Part shown: positions 1-8,420 of the stretch, one piece after another | How positions within the stretch are numbered: the first letter of the stretch is position 1 | Layout of the letters: each line of letters begins with the position of its first letter | NCBI RefSeq assembly: GCF_015062615.1 | Contig: NZ_SUUH01000003.1 | Coordinates: 124,001 to 188,000 of the forward strand | DNA from: Denitrobacterium detoxificans | Lineage (GTDB): Bacteria > Actinomycetota > Coriobacteriia > Coriobacteriales > Eggerthellaceae | DNA length: 64,000 nt | Direction: 5' to 3' | Translations under genes and position numbers: made by a program | Notes under the pieces: model-generated | What the model saw: the letters and a program-made list of their open reading frames with translations, nothing else | Told to the model about the DNA's origin: nothing | The model's database searches: none

Positions 1-155
1 CGAATGAGCGCGAATCCATGCTTTCGATGATACGAATAAAGGGTAAGACGTATTACATCGCCCTCATGGCTGCCGACCACACTTCCAGCCAGGGCGGAAC
101 CGACGTGAAGGAGACCACTGCCATCGTCAATTGGCTTTGGGATTACGTGCAGTAG
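1..155 (+). CDS. D-alanyl-D-alanine carboxypeptidase-like protein, C-terminal end only (partial)
   Basis: Only the last 50 codons are in the window; the reading frame begins at base 3 and ends with TAG at 153-155. The tail runs NERESML, then a TYYIALMAADHTS stretch and a GGTDV stretch. It aligns closely with the C-terminus of the next gene, which has NERESML, TYYIVLLAADHTS and GGTDV in the same order. That part follows the KTG motif of peptidase S11 (penicillin-binding protein 5-like) enzymes, so this is probably the end of a tandem paralogue acting on wall peptide stems outside the membrane. Its catalytic motifs lie outside the window, so activity cannot be judged. The next gene starts eight bases after the stop. 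Confidence 0.75.
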   Translation, partial: NERESMLSMIRIKGKTYYIALMAADHTSSQGGTDVKETTAIVNWLWDYVQ

Positions 156-163
156 GGTGTTTC

Positions 164-1726
164 GTGAGTGGCTTCGTTCGAAAGAATGCGTTTCAATGGG
201 CGGCGACTGCCGGCGTCTTGGCGCTGTGCGCTGGCCTGTTCTTTGCGGCGTATGCGTTGGCCGAAGTTCCCATGCCCGTTATCGCAAGCGGTCTTACCTA
301 TAACGGCTCGGCGCAGGAAGGCGTTTCGGAAGCCGAGGGCTATACGCTGTCGGGTCAGGTGGATGCCACGAACGCCGGTGAGTATACGGTTACCGCCACG
401 CTGTGCGAGGGCCGTCATTGGCCCGACGGTAGCACCGAACCCAAGTGCGTATCGTGGACCATCGACAAGGCATCGCTCGATGTCTCGGCCTTCACGGTCG
501 ATTCCACGTTCACGGGCGAGGAACAGTCGCTCGTTTCCATGCAAGAAGTACCCGAAGGCGTTTCCGTTTCTTATGGTGTGAATGGTGTGGAGTCCGAACG
601 CCCTACGGCTACCAATGCCGGTAGCTACGAGGTAACGATGACGGTCGATGGCGGCGGCAACTACAAGGACGCCACCGTCGTGTGCCAGGCGAAGATTGCG
701 CCCGCTCCCATCGCCGCACCTGAGCCCGTATCGGGCCTGGTGGCAGATGGCAAGACCAGCCAGGTGGGCGTTCCCGAGGGCGATGGCTACACCGTAGAAG
801 ACGGCAGCGCCGTCGAGCCGGGGGAGTACGTTGCCGTGGTTACGCCCGATGCCAATCACGTATGGGAAGATGGCTCGTCCTTGCCACTGCAGATCGCTTG
901 GAGCGTCGGCGAGCCCGAGGTTCCCTGGGGCAACTTGGTAACGCTCAACTACGATTCCGCCGTTGACCTGCCCGTTTCGCTGAGCGCCTACGGCGTGCTG
1001 GTGGCCACGGCCGATGGCACGGTGGTTGCGCAGAAGAACCCGTATACGCGTTGCGAGATTGCCTCCACCACCAAGCTGCTTACGTGCTGGCTGGCCAGCG
1101 AATACCTGGATGACGATAGCCAGGTGAGCCTCTCCTCGTACGACACGCAGATCGCCGCGCCGTTCGATACGCCCGAAAATCAGCCGTGGCATACCGCTAG
1201 CGCCGCGAAGATCGAGGCGCAGTGCATGCTCACGTCGTCGAACCCGTATGCGCACGCCCTGGCGCGCTACGTTGCCCGTGCGCGGTATGGCGCTTCGGGA
1301 ACCGATTGGGGCGACATGACGAATGCGCTGCGTGCCATGGATGAGCGTGCAACGGAAATTGGCATGAGTAACACCAGCTTCGTGTCGCCGTCGGGGCTTT
1401 TCGGCCCGGGCAATGGGGTGTTCACGAGTGGGTTCTCCTCGTCTTCGGGTGGCATGAAGAACAACCAGTCCACCGCCAACGACATGATGCTGCTTACGCT
1501 GAACGCTGCGGCTGCCGACGCGCCCATTTCGGGGCAGAAGCTTGGCAGCAATGATTTCACCTGCATAAAGACGGGTACGAACGAACGCGAATCCATGCTT
1601 GCCAAGGCTAGCGTGAATGGTGAAACGTACTACATCGTCCTTCTGGCCGCCGATCACACTTCCGCCACTGGCGGCACCGACGTTCGCGAAATCGATCACA
1701 TCATCGACTGGCTCGAAACGCGCTAG
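164..1726 (+). CDS. Secreted D-alanyl-D-alanine carboxypeptidase (peptidase S11) with N-terminal Ig-like repeats
   Basis: About 520 residues from GTG at 164, the first likely start after the upstream stop. A signal-anchor segment (ATAGVLALCAGLFFAAYALA) is followed by about 230 residues of MBG/Ig-like repeats, each opening with phrases such as LTYNGSAQ and carrying ATNAGEYTV or ATNAGSYEV. The C-terminal half is the S11 domain. It has the active-site SxxK as S301-T-T-K304, SxN as S358-S-N360, and KTG at about 469-471, so all three catalytic motifs are present. The family removes the terminal D-Ala from peptidoglycan pentapeptides and limits cross-linking. Placing repeats before the enzyme is unusual for classic PBP5 and suggests surface tethering or carbohydrate contact (inference). 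It is a tandem paralogue of the gene cut by the window edge. Confidence 0.85.
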   Translation: MSGFVRKNAFQWAATAGVLALCAGLFFAAYALAEVPMPVIASGLTYNGSAQEGVSEAEGYTLSGQVDATNAGEYTVTATLCEGRHWPDGSTEPKCVSWTIDKASLDVSAFTVDSTFTGEEQSLVSMQEVPEGVSVSYGVNGVESERPTATNAGSYEVTMTVDGGGNYKDATVVCQAKIAPAPIAAPEPVSGLVADGKTSQVGVPEGDGYTVEDGSAVEPGEYVAVVTPDANHVWEDGSSLPLQIAWSVGEPEVPWGNLVTLNYDSAVDLPVSLSAYGVLVATADGTVVAQKNPYTRCEIASTTKLLTCWLASEYLDDDSQVSLSSYDTQIAAPFDTPENQPWHTASAAKIEAQCMLTSSNPYAHALARYVARARYGASGTDWGDMTNALRAMDERATEIGMSNTSFVSPSGLFGPGNGVFTSGFSSSSGGMKNNQSTANDMMLLTLNAAAADAPISGQKLGSNDFTCIKTGTNERESMLAKASVNGETYYIVLLAADHTSATGGTDVREIDHIIDWLETR

Positions 1727-1817
1727 GTTGACGTCTCCCTCTCGAAGGCGAACAATAGCGGCAAGTTTTGCTGTTCGAAGTTGCTTGCCCGTTCGTACAA
1801 TCGAGGTGCGTGACCCC

Positions 1818-2441
1818 ATGGCATTGCATGCTGCTCGACCTGTAATGCGAGAACCTTTTGCCGGAGCGTTTCTCTTGCGCGCGGTATTTATCGCAGTCGC
1901 TTTCCTGCTATTCACGCTAGGCGTGAGCGGCTGTTCGCCTCATCGTGCGGAAATGGTTACGGGGTATAGCTACTGGGCGTATCCCCATAACGCATATGGT
2001 CGGGTTTTGTCTTATGATGCATCGACATGCACCGCTGTTGTTGCTCTTAACCCTGATTCGGAAGTATTGCTTCAGTATCCGGATGGGCCCGATAAAACCC
2101 TGAAGCCTGAATGGGTCTTTTATAGCGAGGGCCGCTTCAATGGGGAGGACGTTGTAACGCTGTATTGCGAGGATGAGGCTGGTGGTAAATACGAGCTTCC
2201 TGTTGGCCCGTTACAACGGAATGCGTTTGTTGACGTATCCATGTGGCTGGGGCGGGATGGCAAGGGTCGGCTAAAGTGCGAGCGGATCGAAGTCATTGAT
2301 GCGTCTGATGTTGATAGCCTTTTTGTGCGTGATTTCGCAGAGAAATGCGTTACGACTGGCTATGTTTTTGCAAATGGGAGCAGTTGGTGGCAATCTCCGA
2401 ATCGCATTCCCAACAGTGATTTCGAGCGCAACATCCTATAG
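1818..2441 (+). CDS. Predicted lipoprotein of unknown function
   Basis: About 207 residues. I chose ATG 1818 because a GAGGTG ribosome-binding sequence sits nine bases upstream; another in-frame ATG at 1845 has none. The N-terminus is a hydrophobic stretch (LLRAVFIAVAFLLFTLGV) ending in a lipobox-like GVSGC with Cys39. This points to export and lipid attachment at the outer face of the membrane. The rest is soluble, rich in Asp, Glu, Tyr and Trp, and contains paired phrases (VVALNPDSEVLLQYPDG; VTLYCEDEAGGKYELP) that resemble beta strands. I do not recognise the family. It stands alone between the carboxypeptidase gene and the convergent DUF2142 gene. Confidence 0.7.
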   Translation: MALHAARPVMREPFAGAFLLRAVFIAVAFLLFTLGVSGCSPHRAEMVTGYSYWAYPHNAYGRVLSYDASTCTAVVALNPDSEVLLQYPDGPDKTLKPEWVFYSEGRFNGEDVVTLYCEDEAGGKYELPVGPLQRNAFVDVSMWLGRDGKGRLKCERIEVIDASDVDSLFVRDFAEKCVTTGYVFANGSSWWQSPNRIPNSDFERNIL

Positions 2442-2454
2442 CGCTTGGGTGCTC

Positions 2455-3819
2455 TTACATGACGTGGGCGATGGCGGTGAAGCCTGTGGCTAGGCCCAGG
2501 ATGAGCGTTGTGGGTGGAAGCCAGCGTAGGGGGCTGCCCAGTTTGGCGGGCAGCAGGTTCCTATTCGACAGGCACGCAAGCATAATCAGCAGGTAGAGCG
2601 GGATGAAGTAGCGGCCTTGCGTGCCGCCCACCATGGAAGACCCCACGGGCGTGTACTGCAGGTACAGGCTGGCGTAGATGAGCGCGCAGATCAGAAGCGC
2701 AATGCCCGTGAGCGCTAAGCGCGTGCGGAGGGTGAATGGCCGCTTCAGGGGTTCGGTCCCGGAAATGGCAACAGCGGCAAGAAGCAGCAGGTACAGAATT
2801 ACGATGAGCGGGTTTACGCGTACGCCCATCCAAGCCAGGTAGTCGGCAGTGGAAGATTCCAGGTAGAACGGCAGGTTCACAGCGAAAGTGCGTGCCATGG
2901 CCGCAACGAGCGCGAACGGGTTTGCCTTTACGAACGCCATTTGGGCATCGGGGTCTACGCCCGTGCCTAGCGCCTCGTGCGCCAAGATATCCGACGAGAT
3001 GGAAAGCCAGGCAAGGCACCCCGCGATGCCCAGTGCGCCGATGCATGCAACGGCGCAGGCGTAACGGCCCTTGCCACCGAAACGTTCGACGGGGATAAGG
3101 AACAGCGCCAGGCAGATGGGCGCGTACACGATCTTGAACTGGGAAAGCGCAAGCACGATAGCCGCGATGAGCGCCAGGTGGCGAAGGCCCATGGTGCGGT
3201 CTTGCTCGCGCCAATAGAGCGCGCAAGTCACGATGGCCAGGCAGAGCGCGAACGACATGCCGTCGGTGGCCAGTGAGAAGAGCTCCTGCTGCATCATGGG
3301 CAGCAGTGCAAGCGCGAATGCGATGGGTTTGCCCGTGGGCAGGAATCGCAGACAGAGGAAGATGATCGCCGCCGCTGCCAGCCAGTTCATGAAGCGCCCT
3401 GCGTAGGCTAGGGCGGCAACATTGCCGGTGAGCAGGCGCGCGATGGCGATTCCCAGTGCCTGGGGCGCGTAGGATGTGGGGCTATAGAGCGCGGTGTTGC
3501 GGAACGAAACGAACGAACGGTCGCTGTTGTCGATGGCGCGCGTGGCGTAGTCGGCCACGTCGGCGTGCGTGTGCGTTCTAGCCAACTCGTCGGGTACGGC
3601 AACGGCGGTGGGCAATACGCCTCCCATCAGGCCGTTGCTGGGGTCGTTGGGGTCGGCGTACGATACCAGGCGCCCTTCCGAAACCTGATACGCGCGGCAG
3701 AAGTGCGATTCTTCGTCGGGAACGTTGAACAACGGCGAGGCAAATATGCCCACGATCAGGAAGACCACGCTGATGATGGCGAAGGCGATATCGAACCCAA
3801 TATGCTTGCTCGTGCTCAC
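2455..3819 (-). CDS. DUF2142 family multi-pass membrane protein (GT-C-like)
   Basis: About 454 residues from GTG at 3819, which has a GGGGGA ribosome-binding sequence just upstream. Longer in-frame versions run into the divergent glycosyltransferase gene and were rejected. The protein is almost wholly membrane-embedded, with roughly eleven hydrophobic segments. After the first segment comes NVPDEESHFCRAYQVSEG (residues 32-49), the acidic first-loop signature of DUF2142 proteins. These resemble polyprenyl-phosphate-sugar-dependent GT-C glycosyltransferases and often sit in surface-polysaccharide loci. Substrate is unknown. It is transcribed away from the glycan cluster, with a 109-base gap to the divergent GT2 gene, and converges on the lipoprotein gene with only 13 bases between. 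Confidence 0.8.
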   Translation of the reverse strand: MSTSKHIGFDIAFAIISVVFLIVGIFASPLFNVPDEESHFCRAYQVSEGRLVSYADPNDPSNGLMGGVLPTAVAVPDELARTHTHADVADYATRAIDNSDRSFVSFRNTALYSPTSYAPQALGIAIARLLTGNVAALAYAGRFMNWLAAAAIIFLCLRFLPTGKPIAFALALLPMMQQELFSLATDGMSFALCLAIVTCALYWREQDRTMGLRHLALIAAIVLALSQFKIVYAPICLALFLIPVERFGGKGRYACAVACIGALGIAGCLAWLSISSDILAHEALGTGVDPDAQMAFVKANPFALVAAMARTFAVNLPFYLESSTADYLAWMGVRVNPLIVILYLLLLAAVAISGTEPLKRPFTLRTRLALTGIALLICALIYASLYLQYTPVGSSMVGGTQGRYFIPLYLLIMLACLSNRNLLPAKLGSPLRWLPPTTLILGLATGFTAIAHVM

Positions 3820-3915
3820 AGTTCCCCCAGGTTTTCCGTTTCCTGAAACGATACCATGCGATGCGCGCGCTAAACGGGCGAAATGTGCATCGTGCGCGCA
3901 TTTGCGCAGGTGCGA

Positions 3916-3921
3916 TAGAAT
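3916..3921 (+). promoter_or_regulatory. Putative -10 box for the GT2 gene, leaderless or nearly so
   Basis: TAGAAT lies seven bases before the GTG start at 3929, so transcription would begin at or next to the start codon. No clear -35 box and no strong ribosome-binding sequence is visible. The arrangement matches the one before tsaE. Confidence 0.4.
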
Positions 3922-3928
3922 AGGCGCC

Positions 3929-4825
3929 GTGAAAACTACCTCGACATACGCTTCCAATCGCATTTTTGCGACGGTCATCACGTTTAATCCCGACCTTGCA
4001 CGCCTGCGGGATAACCTGCGGGCAGTGTCCGGCCAGGTGGCGGGTGTGTTTGTGGTCGACAATGGTTCGCAGGACGTACGCGCCATTCGCTTCCTCGCAT
4101 CGGAATTCCCTGGATGCACGGTCGTCGAGAACGGCCAGAACCTGGGCGTGGCCGCCGCGTTGAATCGTGGCGTGCGCGCGGCGCGTGATGCGGGGGCGGT
4201 GGCCGTGCTGCTGCTCGACGAGGACAGCACGTCGGCTCCGGGCATGGTGCAGACGCTCGTTCGCCATTTGGGCGAAGACGTCGGCCTGGTGTGCCCGCTC
4301 ATTGGCAACTACCTGGAAGGCGACGCCCTGGAAACCTCCGATGTCGTTTGCCAGGTGCCGCGCGCCATCAATTCCGGTTCGCTCGTGAGCATCGCTGCGT
4401 ATGAAGCGGTGGGCGGGTTCGACGAGATGCTGTTCGTGGATTGGGTCGACATGGATTTCTGCGCCAACCTGCGCTTGCATGGCTTTCGCATCTTGCAGAC
4501 GCACGAAGTGGCGCTTGCGCATGCTATTGGCGACAACCAATATGCGCGCAAGGTGCCGTGGTTCAGCCGCGAGCACGGGTTCCACCTGAAGCAGATGTAC
4601 CGCACGAATCATGGTGATTTCCGCAGGGAAGATAAGGCTCGCTCGTGGGCCATCGTGCTGCGCAAGTATCGAGGTACGCGGGAATACGCCGCCGAGCGCA
4701 GTTGCATCGTGAAGGAATTCGTGAGCAACCTGCTGTTCGAGCGCCGTCGATGCGCCTTGCTGCGCGCATTCAGGCGTGGTTGGCGTCGGGGCGTGGAAGC
4801 ATGCGCCCGCAATGAGATAAAATAG
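3929..4825 (+). CDS. Family 2 glycosyltransferase, rhamnosyltransferase-like
   Basis: About 298 residues from GTG at 3929. The fold is GT-A: an opening ATVITFNPDLARLRDNL, the nucleotide-sugar motif VFVVDNGS (about 41-48), the GQNLGVAAALNRG segment and the metal site LLLDEDS near residue 98. The later WVDMDFCANLRLHGFRI phrase is typical of the RfbF/WbbL-like rhamnosyltransferase group. Such enzymes add a sugar, commonly rhamnose from dTDP-rhamnose, to a lipid-linked glycan on the cytoplasmic side of the membrane. No dTDP-rhamnose genes are in the window, so the donor is uncertain. It opens the rightward glycan cluster and is divergent from the DUF2142 gene. Confidence 0.82.
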   Translation: MKTTSTYASNRIFATVITFNPDLARLRDNLRAVSGQVAGVFVVDNGSQDVRAIRFLASEFPGCTVVENGQNLGVAAALNRGVRAARDAGAVAVLLLDEDSTSAPGMVQTLVRHLGEDVGLVCPLIGNYLEGDALETSDVVCQVPRAINSGSLVSIAAYEAVGGFDEMLFVDWVDMDFCANLRLHGFRILQTHEVALAHAIGDNQYARKVPWFSREHGFHLKQMYRTNHGDFRREDKARSWAIVLRKYRGTREYAAERSCIVKEFVSNLLFERRRCALLRAFRRGWRRGVEACARNEIK

Positions 4826-4888
4826 GTCTGTTTGCAAGGGATTGGGAAGAAAGCGGCAGTTCATGATTGTTTTCGGTAAGGCGGGGGA

Positions 4889-5566
4889 ATGAAGACGCTC
4901 CTGGTGATTCCCGCGTACAACGAAGAGGAGAACATCGAGCGTGTGGTCGATGCCCTTATTGCCGACTATCCCGCGTATTCCTACCTTGTCGTAAATGACG
5001 GTTCGCGCGATGCCACGGCCGATATCTGCCGACGTCGCGGGTACCGTTTTCTCGATCTGCCCATCAATGTGGGGCTTTCCGGCGCATTTCAGGCGGGCCT
5101 GAAGTACGCCTATCGCAATGGCTACGATTGCGTCATTCAGTTCGATGCCGACGGCCAGCACCTTCCGGAATACCTGGACAGCCTGGTGGCCGCGTTGGAG
5201 ACCAACGACGTTGTTATTGGGTCGCGCTTCGTGAACGAGCGCAAGCCCTCGGGGTTGCGTGGGTTCGGTGGCTCGCTCATCAGCGGCATGATTCGCCTGA
5301 CCACGGGGACGAAAATCACCGATCCCACGTCGGGCATGCGCGCGTACAACCGCCGCATGATCAAGGAGCTTGCCTTCGGCCCGAACCTTGGCCCCGAGCC
5401 CGACACGCTTTCGTATCTCATGCGCAAGAAGGGCGCTCGCATCGCGGAAGTGCCCGTCCAAATGGCCGAGCGCACTGCCGGTACCAGCTATTTCAACCCG
5501 TGGTCGGCGAGCATGTACATGTTCCGCACGGCCCTTTCCGTCCTGCTCATCCAGTTCTTCAGGTAG
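4889..5566 (+). CDS. Family 2 glycosyltransferase, polyprenyl-phosphate sugar transferase type (DPM1/GtrB-like)
   Basis: About 225 residues from ATG 4889, with a GGCGGGGGA ribosome-binding stretch directly before it. MKTLLVIPAYNEEENIERVV, the VVNDGSRDAT motif (about 35-44) and QFDADGQHLPEY (about 86-97) are hallmarks of dolichol-phosphate-mannose synthase-like enzymes. These transfer a sugar from a nucleotide donor to undecaprenyl phosphate, making the donor for GT-C glycosyltransferases. Unlike GtrB it lacks C-terminal membrane helices. The DUF2304 membrane protein that follows six bases later probably supplies the membrane part, a pairing seen in many glycan clusters. A plausible user of its product is the DUF2142 or the GT39-like protein nearby (inference). 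Confidence 0.85.
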   Translation: MKTLLVIPAYNEEENIERVVDALIADYPAYSYLVVNDGSRDATADICRRRGYRFLDLPINVGLSGAFQAGLKYAYRNGYDCVIQFDADGQHLPEYLDSLVAALETNDVVIGSRFVNERKPSGLRGFGGSLISGMIRLTTGTKITDPTSGMRAYNRRMIKELAFGPNLGPEPDTLSYLMRKKGARIAEVPVQMAERTAGTSYFNPWSASMYMFRTALSVLLIQFFR

Positions 5567-5572
5567 GCTGCC

Positions 5573-5965
5573 ATGTCCGTTGCTCTTAGAATCGTGCTCA
5601 TCGTGGCCGCCGTGGCATTGGTGGTCTTCCTGCTGCACAGCATCAAGCGTTCGAAGATGCGCATCGAGGATTCCCTGTTCTGGGTGGCGTTTTCGCTGGT
5701 CATCTTGCTGCTGAGCATCTTTCCGGAGATTGCCGTGGCTGCTTCGGATGCGTTCGGGTTCATGGCACCCGTGAACTTCATCTTCCTGTTCTTCATCTTC
5801 GTGCTCATCCTGAAGAACTTCGCGGGTAGCCGTCGCGTGTCGCAGCTGGAATGCCGCGTGCAGGAACTGGCCGAACAGGTTGCCATCAATCAGCTCGACC
5901 ATTACGAGCGCAGCGAGGCTGCGGCCCGGGCGCAAGGTGAAGAAGCGCCCGAACAGGTGAAATAG
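5573..5965 (+). CDS. DUF2304 domain membrane protein
   Basis: About 130 residues with three hydrophobic segments, one at the start (LRIVLIVAAVALVVFLL), one at LFWVAFSLVILLLSIFPEIA and one at FIFLFFIFVLILKNF. A charged C-terminal tail, likely a short coiled coil (RRVSQLECRVQELAEQV), follows. The second segment matches the DUF2304 pattern. The family is found directly after polyprenyl-phosphate glycosyltransferases, as here, and is thought to anchor or assist them; no enzymatic activity is known. The start ATG lies six bases after the preceding stop and the next gene starts one base after this stop, so the three are surely co-transcribed. Confidence 0.82.
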   Translation: MSVALRIVLIVAAVALVVFLLHSIKRSKMRIEDSLFWVAFSLVILLLSIFPEIAVAASDAFGFMAPVNFIFLFFIFVLILKNFAGSRRVSQLECRVQELAEQVAINQLDHYERSEAAARAQGEEAPEQVK

Positions 5966-5966
5966 C

Positions 5967-6920
5967 ATGTCGCGCATTTGCATACTGCTCGCCACGTATC
6001 AGGGCGAGCGCTTCGTGCGCCAGCAGCTCGATTCGCTTGTGGCGCAAACGCACGCCGATTGGGTATGCGTTGCTCAGGACGATTGCTCCGCCGATGCGAC
6101 ATTCGATATCTTGCAGGAATACGCTCAGGCCAACGGCAAGTTTACGGTCATGCGTGCGCCCAAGCGTCAGGGTGGCGCGAAGCAGAACTTCTTTTCGCTC
6201 ATCGCATATGCTCAGGAGCATATGGCCGACGTGGACTATTTCGCGTTCTGCGATCAGGACGACATCTGGCTTCCCAACAAGCTGGCAGATTCGCTTGAAG
6301 CGCTGCGTCAGCTCGAGGCCGCGCTCGATGGCGCGCCTGCGGCCATCTGTACCGATGCGCAGGTCGTGGCGGAAGACGGCTCGGAGATCGCGCCTTCCTA
6401 CCTGGCGTACACTGCGCGCGATACGCGCATGGTGGAGTTCAATAACCTGCTCGTAGAGAACATGGCGCCGGGGTGCACGATGCTCGTGAACCGCGCCTGC
6501 TTTATGAACGTGCGCCCACCGTGCGAGGGTCTTGAGGCCGTGGAAATGCACGACTGGTGGACGATGCTCGTGGCGGCATCCCTGGGCGCCGTTGCCGTAT
6601 TGCCCCAGGTGACCATGAAGTATCGTCAGCATGGCGACAATTCCCTGGGTGCTCAGCGCTATTCGCTTTCCGACCGAGCAGCCCATATGCGCGAAACTGT
6701 GGATGGCATTCGCGCGGCTCATAGCCAGGCACGTGCCTTTGCGGAAACGTATGCCGATGAGCTGGGCGAGCGTGAACTTGCTCTCGCACACGATTTTGGC
6801 CACATGTTGGAGTGGAATCCTGCCAAGCGCTTGCGCGCGCTTGGCCGCGATGGCTTCTGGCGCGCTACGCCTGCAAAGCGTGTGGTGCAGGTCCTTCTGT
6901 CGCTGGGGATGCGCCGATGA
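5967..6920 (+). CDS. Family 2 glycosyltransferase (alpha-rhamnosyl/galactosyl-transferase type)
   Basis: About 317 residues. ICILLATYQGERFVRQQLDS is the usual opening. VCVAQDDCSADATFDIL carries the donor-binding Asp pair, and FCDQDDIWLPNKL (near residue 88) is the metal-binding motif of the WcaA/RfbG-like subgroup. The phrase EMHDWWTMLVAASLGAV in the acceptor half is also typical of it. Enzymes of this group build O-antigen, capsule or wall rhamnan repeat units at the cytoplasmic face; the exact linkage cannot be read from sequence. Its stop overlaps the start of the flippase gene by four bases (ATGA), implying translational coupling. Confidence 0.83.
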   Translation: MSRICILLATYQGERFVRQQLDSLVAQTHADWVCVAQDDCSADATFDILQEYAQANGKFTVMRAPKRQGGAKQNFFSLIAYAQEHMADVDYFAFCDQDDIWLPNKLADSLEALRQLEAALDGAPAAICTDAQVVAEDGSEIAPSYLAYTARDTRMVEFNNLLVENMAPGCTMLVNRACFMNVRPPCEGLEAVEMHDWWTMLVAASLGAVAVLPQVTMKYRQHGDNSLGAQRYSLSDRAAHMRETVDGIRAAHSQARAFAETYADELGERELALAHDFGHMLEWNPAKRLRALGRDGFWRATPAKRVVQVLLSLGMRR

Positions 6921-8380
6921 AGGCCGAGACCCTGAAGGCGCGTACGATTTCCTCCATGTTCTGGAAGCTCATGGAGCGCGGAGGCACGTCGCTCGTGGCG
7001 CTTATCGTGCAGATCGTGCTTGCTCGCTTGCTCGCTCCCGACGATTTCGGGGCGCTGGCCATCATGCTCGTGTTCGTGAACCTGGGTAACGTCATCGTAC
7101 AATCGGGTTTGAACACTTCGCTCGTGCAGGCGAGCAACGTGGACCGTCGCGACTTTAGCACGGTGTTCTGGATGTGCTTCGCCACGGCCACGGTGCTGTA
7201 CGTGGTTGTATTCCTGGCCGCACCTGCGGTGGCTGCGTTCTATCAGTACGACGCTCTCGTGGTGCCTCTGCGCGTGCTTACCATCATCCTGTTCATCAAT
7301 GCGTTCAATTCCGTGCAGGTCGCCAGCGTGCAGCGTGAGCTGCAGTTTCGCAAGATCTTCTGGGCAGGCGTCGTCTCGGTGGTTGCGTCGGGCGCCTTGG
7401 GCATCGCGTCTGCAGCGTTGGGGGCGGGGTTGTGGGCGCTCGTCGTTCAGCAACTTGCCTACCAGGTTATCTACAGCTTCGTCCTGTTCGTGCAGAATCG
7501 CTGGCTACCGCAGTTCACGTTCAGCGCCGAACGTGCGCGCGTGCATTTCTCCTTCGGCTGGAAGCTGCTGGTGTCGGGCCTTCTGCAGACGGGCTACGAA
7601 AGCCTGTCCGATCTGATCATCGGCAAGCAGTTTTCGCAAGCTCAGCTGGGTCTGGTTTCGCAGGGCAAGAAGTACCCCGCGGCGCTGGGCACCACGCTCG
7701 ATGGCGCCATTCAGCCCGTCATGATGTCGGCGGTGGCGCGCGCCAAGGATGACCTGGCGAACGTGAAGGGGCTGGTGCGTCGCGCCATCAAAACGAGTAC
7801 GTTTCTCATTCTGCCCGCCATGGGCCTGTTTGCCGTGACCGCTCAGCCCATCGTGCTGCTCCTGCTGGGCGAGCAGTGGCTGCCCTGCGTGCCGTTCATG
7901 CAGATGTATTGCGTCGTGTACGCAATGCTGCCCATCCACACCACGAATCTGCAGACGCTCAATGGCATGGGCCGCAGTGATTTGTTCCTGAAGCTCGAGA
8001 TCATCAAGAAGTGCTATGGAATCGCGTTCATCCTGTTCTTTGGCCTAGTGCTGAAGGATATCTACCTCATGGTGGGGGCGTACATCCTCTCGGGCATCAT
8101 CTCCACCTTCGTGAACGCGCATCCCAACAAGCGCGTCATTGGCTATTCGTACGGGGAGCAGCTGCGCGACATTGCGCCGGGCATTGCGCTCACAGTCGTT
8201 GCCATGGCGCTAGCGGCGCCTCTTGCGTTGCTGGGGCTTCCTGCCTTGGGGCAAATCGCCGTGCAAGTCGTCGTGTTCGTGGGGGCGTACGTGCTGCTCG
8301 CGAAGCTATTCCATGTGGAAGAATTCGGATATCTGGTTGGGATGGCGCGCGAGGCCATTCCCGCACGGCGTGGCCGGTAA
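6917..8380 (+). CDS. Wzx-type polysaccharide flippase (MOP superfamily)
   Basis: About 487 residues starting at ATG 6917, which overlaps the preceding stop. The protein has about 14 hydrophobic segments with the polysaccharide-synthase opening LKARTISSMFWKLMERGG and the loop ARLLAPDDFGALAIMLVF. The central LPQFTFSAERARVHFSFGWKLL phrase is typical of the WzxC/TuaB-like branch. These transporters flip undecaprenyl-diphosphate-linked repeat units across the membrane. No Wzy polymerase or ABC exporter is recognisable in the window, so polymerisation, if any, is either encoded elsewhere or done by one of the multi-pass proteins here. It is followed after 40 bases by the aminotransferase gene. Confidence 0.88.
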   Translation: MKAETLKARTISSMFWKLMERGGTSLVALIVQIVLARLLAPDDFGALAIMLVFVNLGNVIVQSGLNTSLVQASNVDRRDFSTVFWMCFATATVLYVVVFLAAPAVAAFYQYDALVVPLRVLTIILFINAFNSVQVASVQRELQFRKIFWAGVVSVVASGALGIASAALGAGLWALVVQQLAYQVIYSFVLFVQNRWLPQFTFSAERARVHFSFGWKLLVSGLLQTGYESLSDLIIGKQFSQAQLGLVSQGKKYPAALGTTLDGAIQPVMMSAVARAKDDLANVKGLVRRAIKTSTFLILPAMGLFAVTAQPIVLLLLGEQWLPCVPFMQMYCVVYAMLPIHTTNLQTLNGMGRSDLFLKLEIIKKCYGIAFILFFGLVLKDIYLMVGAYILSGIISTFVNAHPNKRVIGYSYGEQLRDIAPGIALTVVAMALAAPLALLGLPALGQIAVQVVVFVGAYVLLAKLFHVEEFGYLVGMAREAIPARRGR

Positions 8381-8420
8381 GTCGTATACTGGCAAATACG
8401 TTTTGCATGGAAGGAATCTC

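Noticed and set aside
2455..4308. Extended start for the DUF2142 protein reaching into the GT2 gene
   Set aside because: The extension is antisense to the GT2 catalytic domain, while GTG 3819 has a good ribosome-binding sequence and starts just before the first membrane helix.
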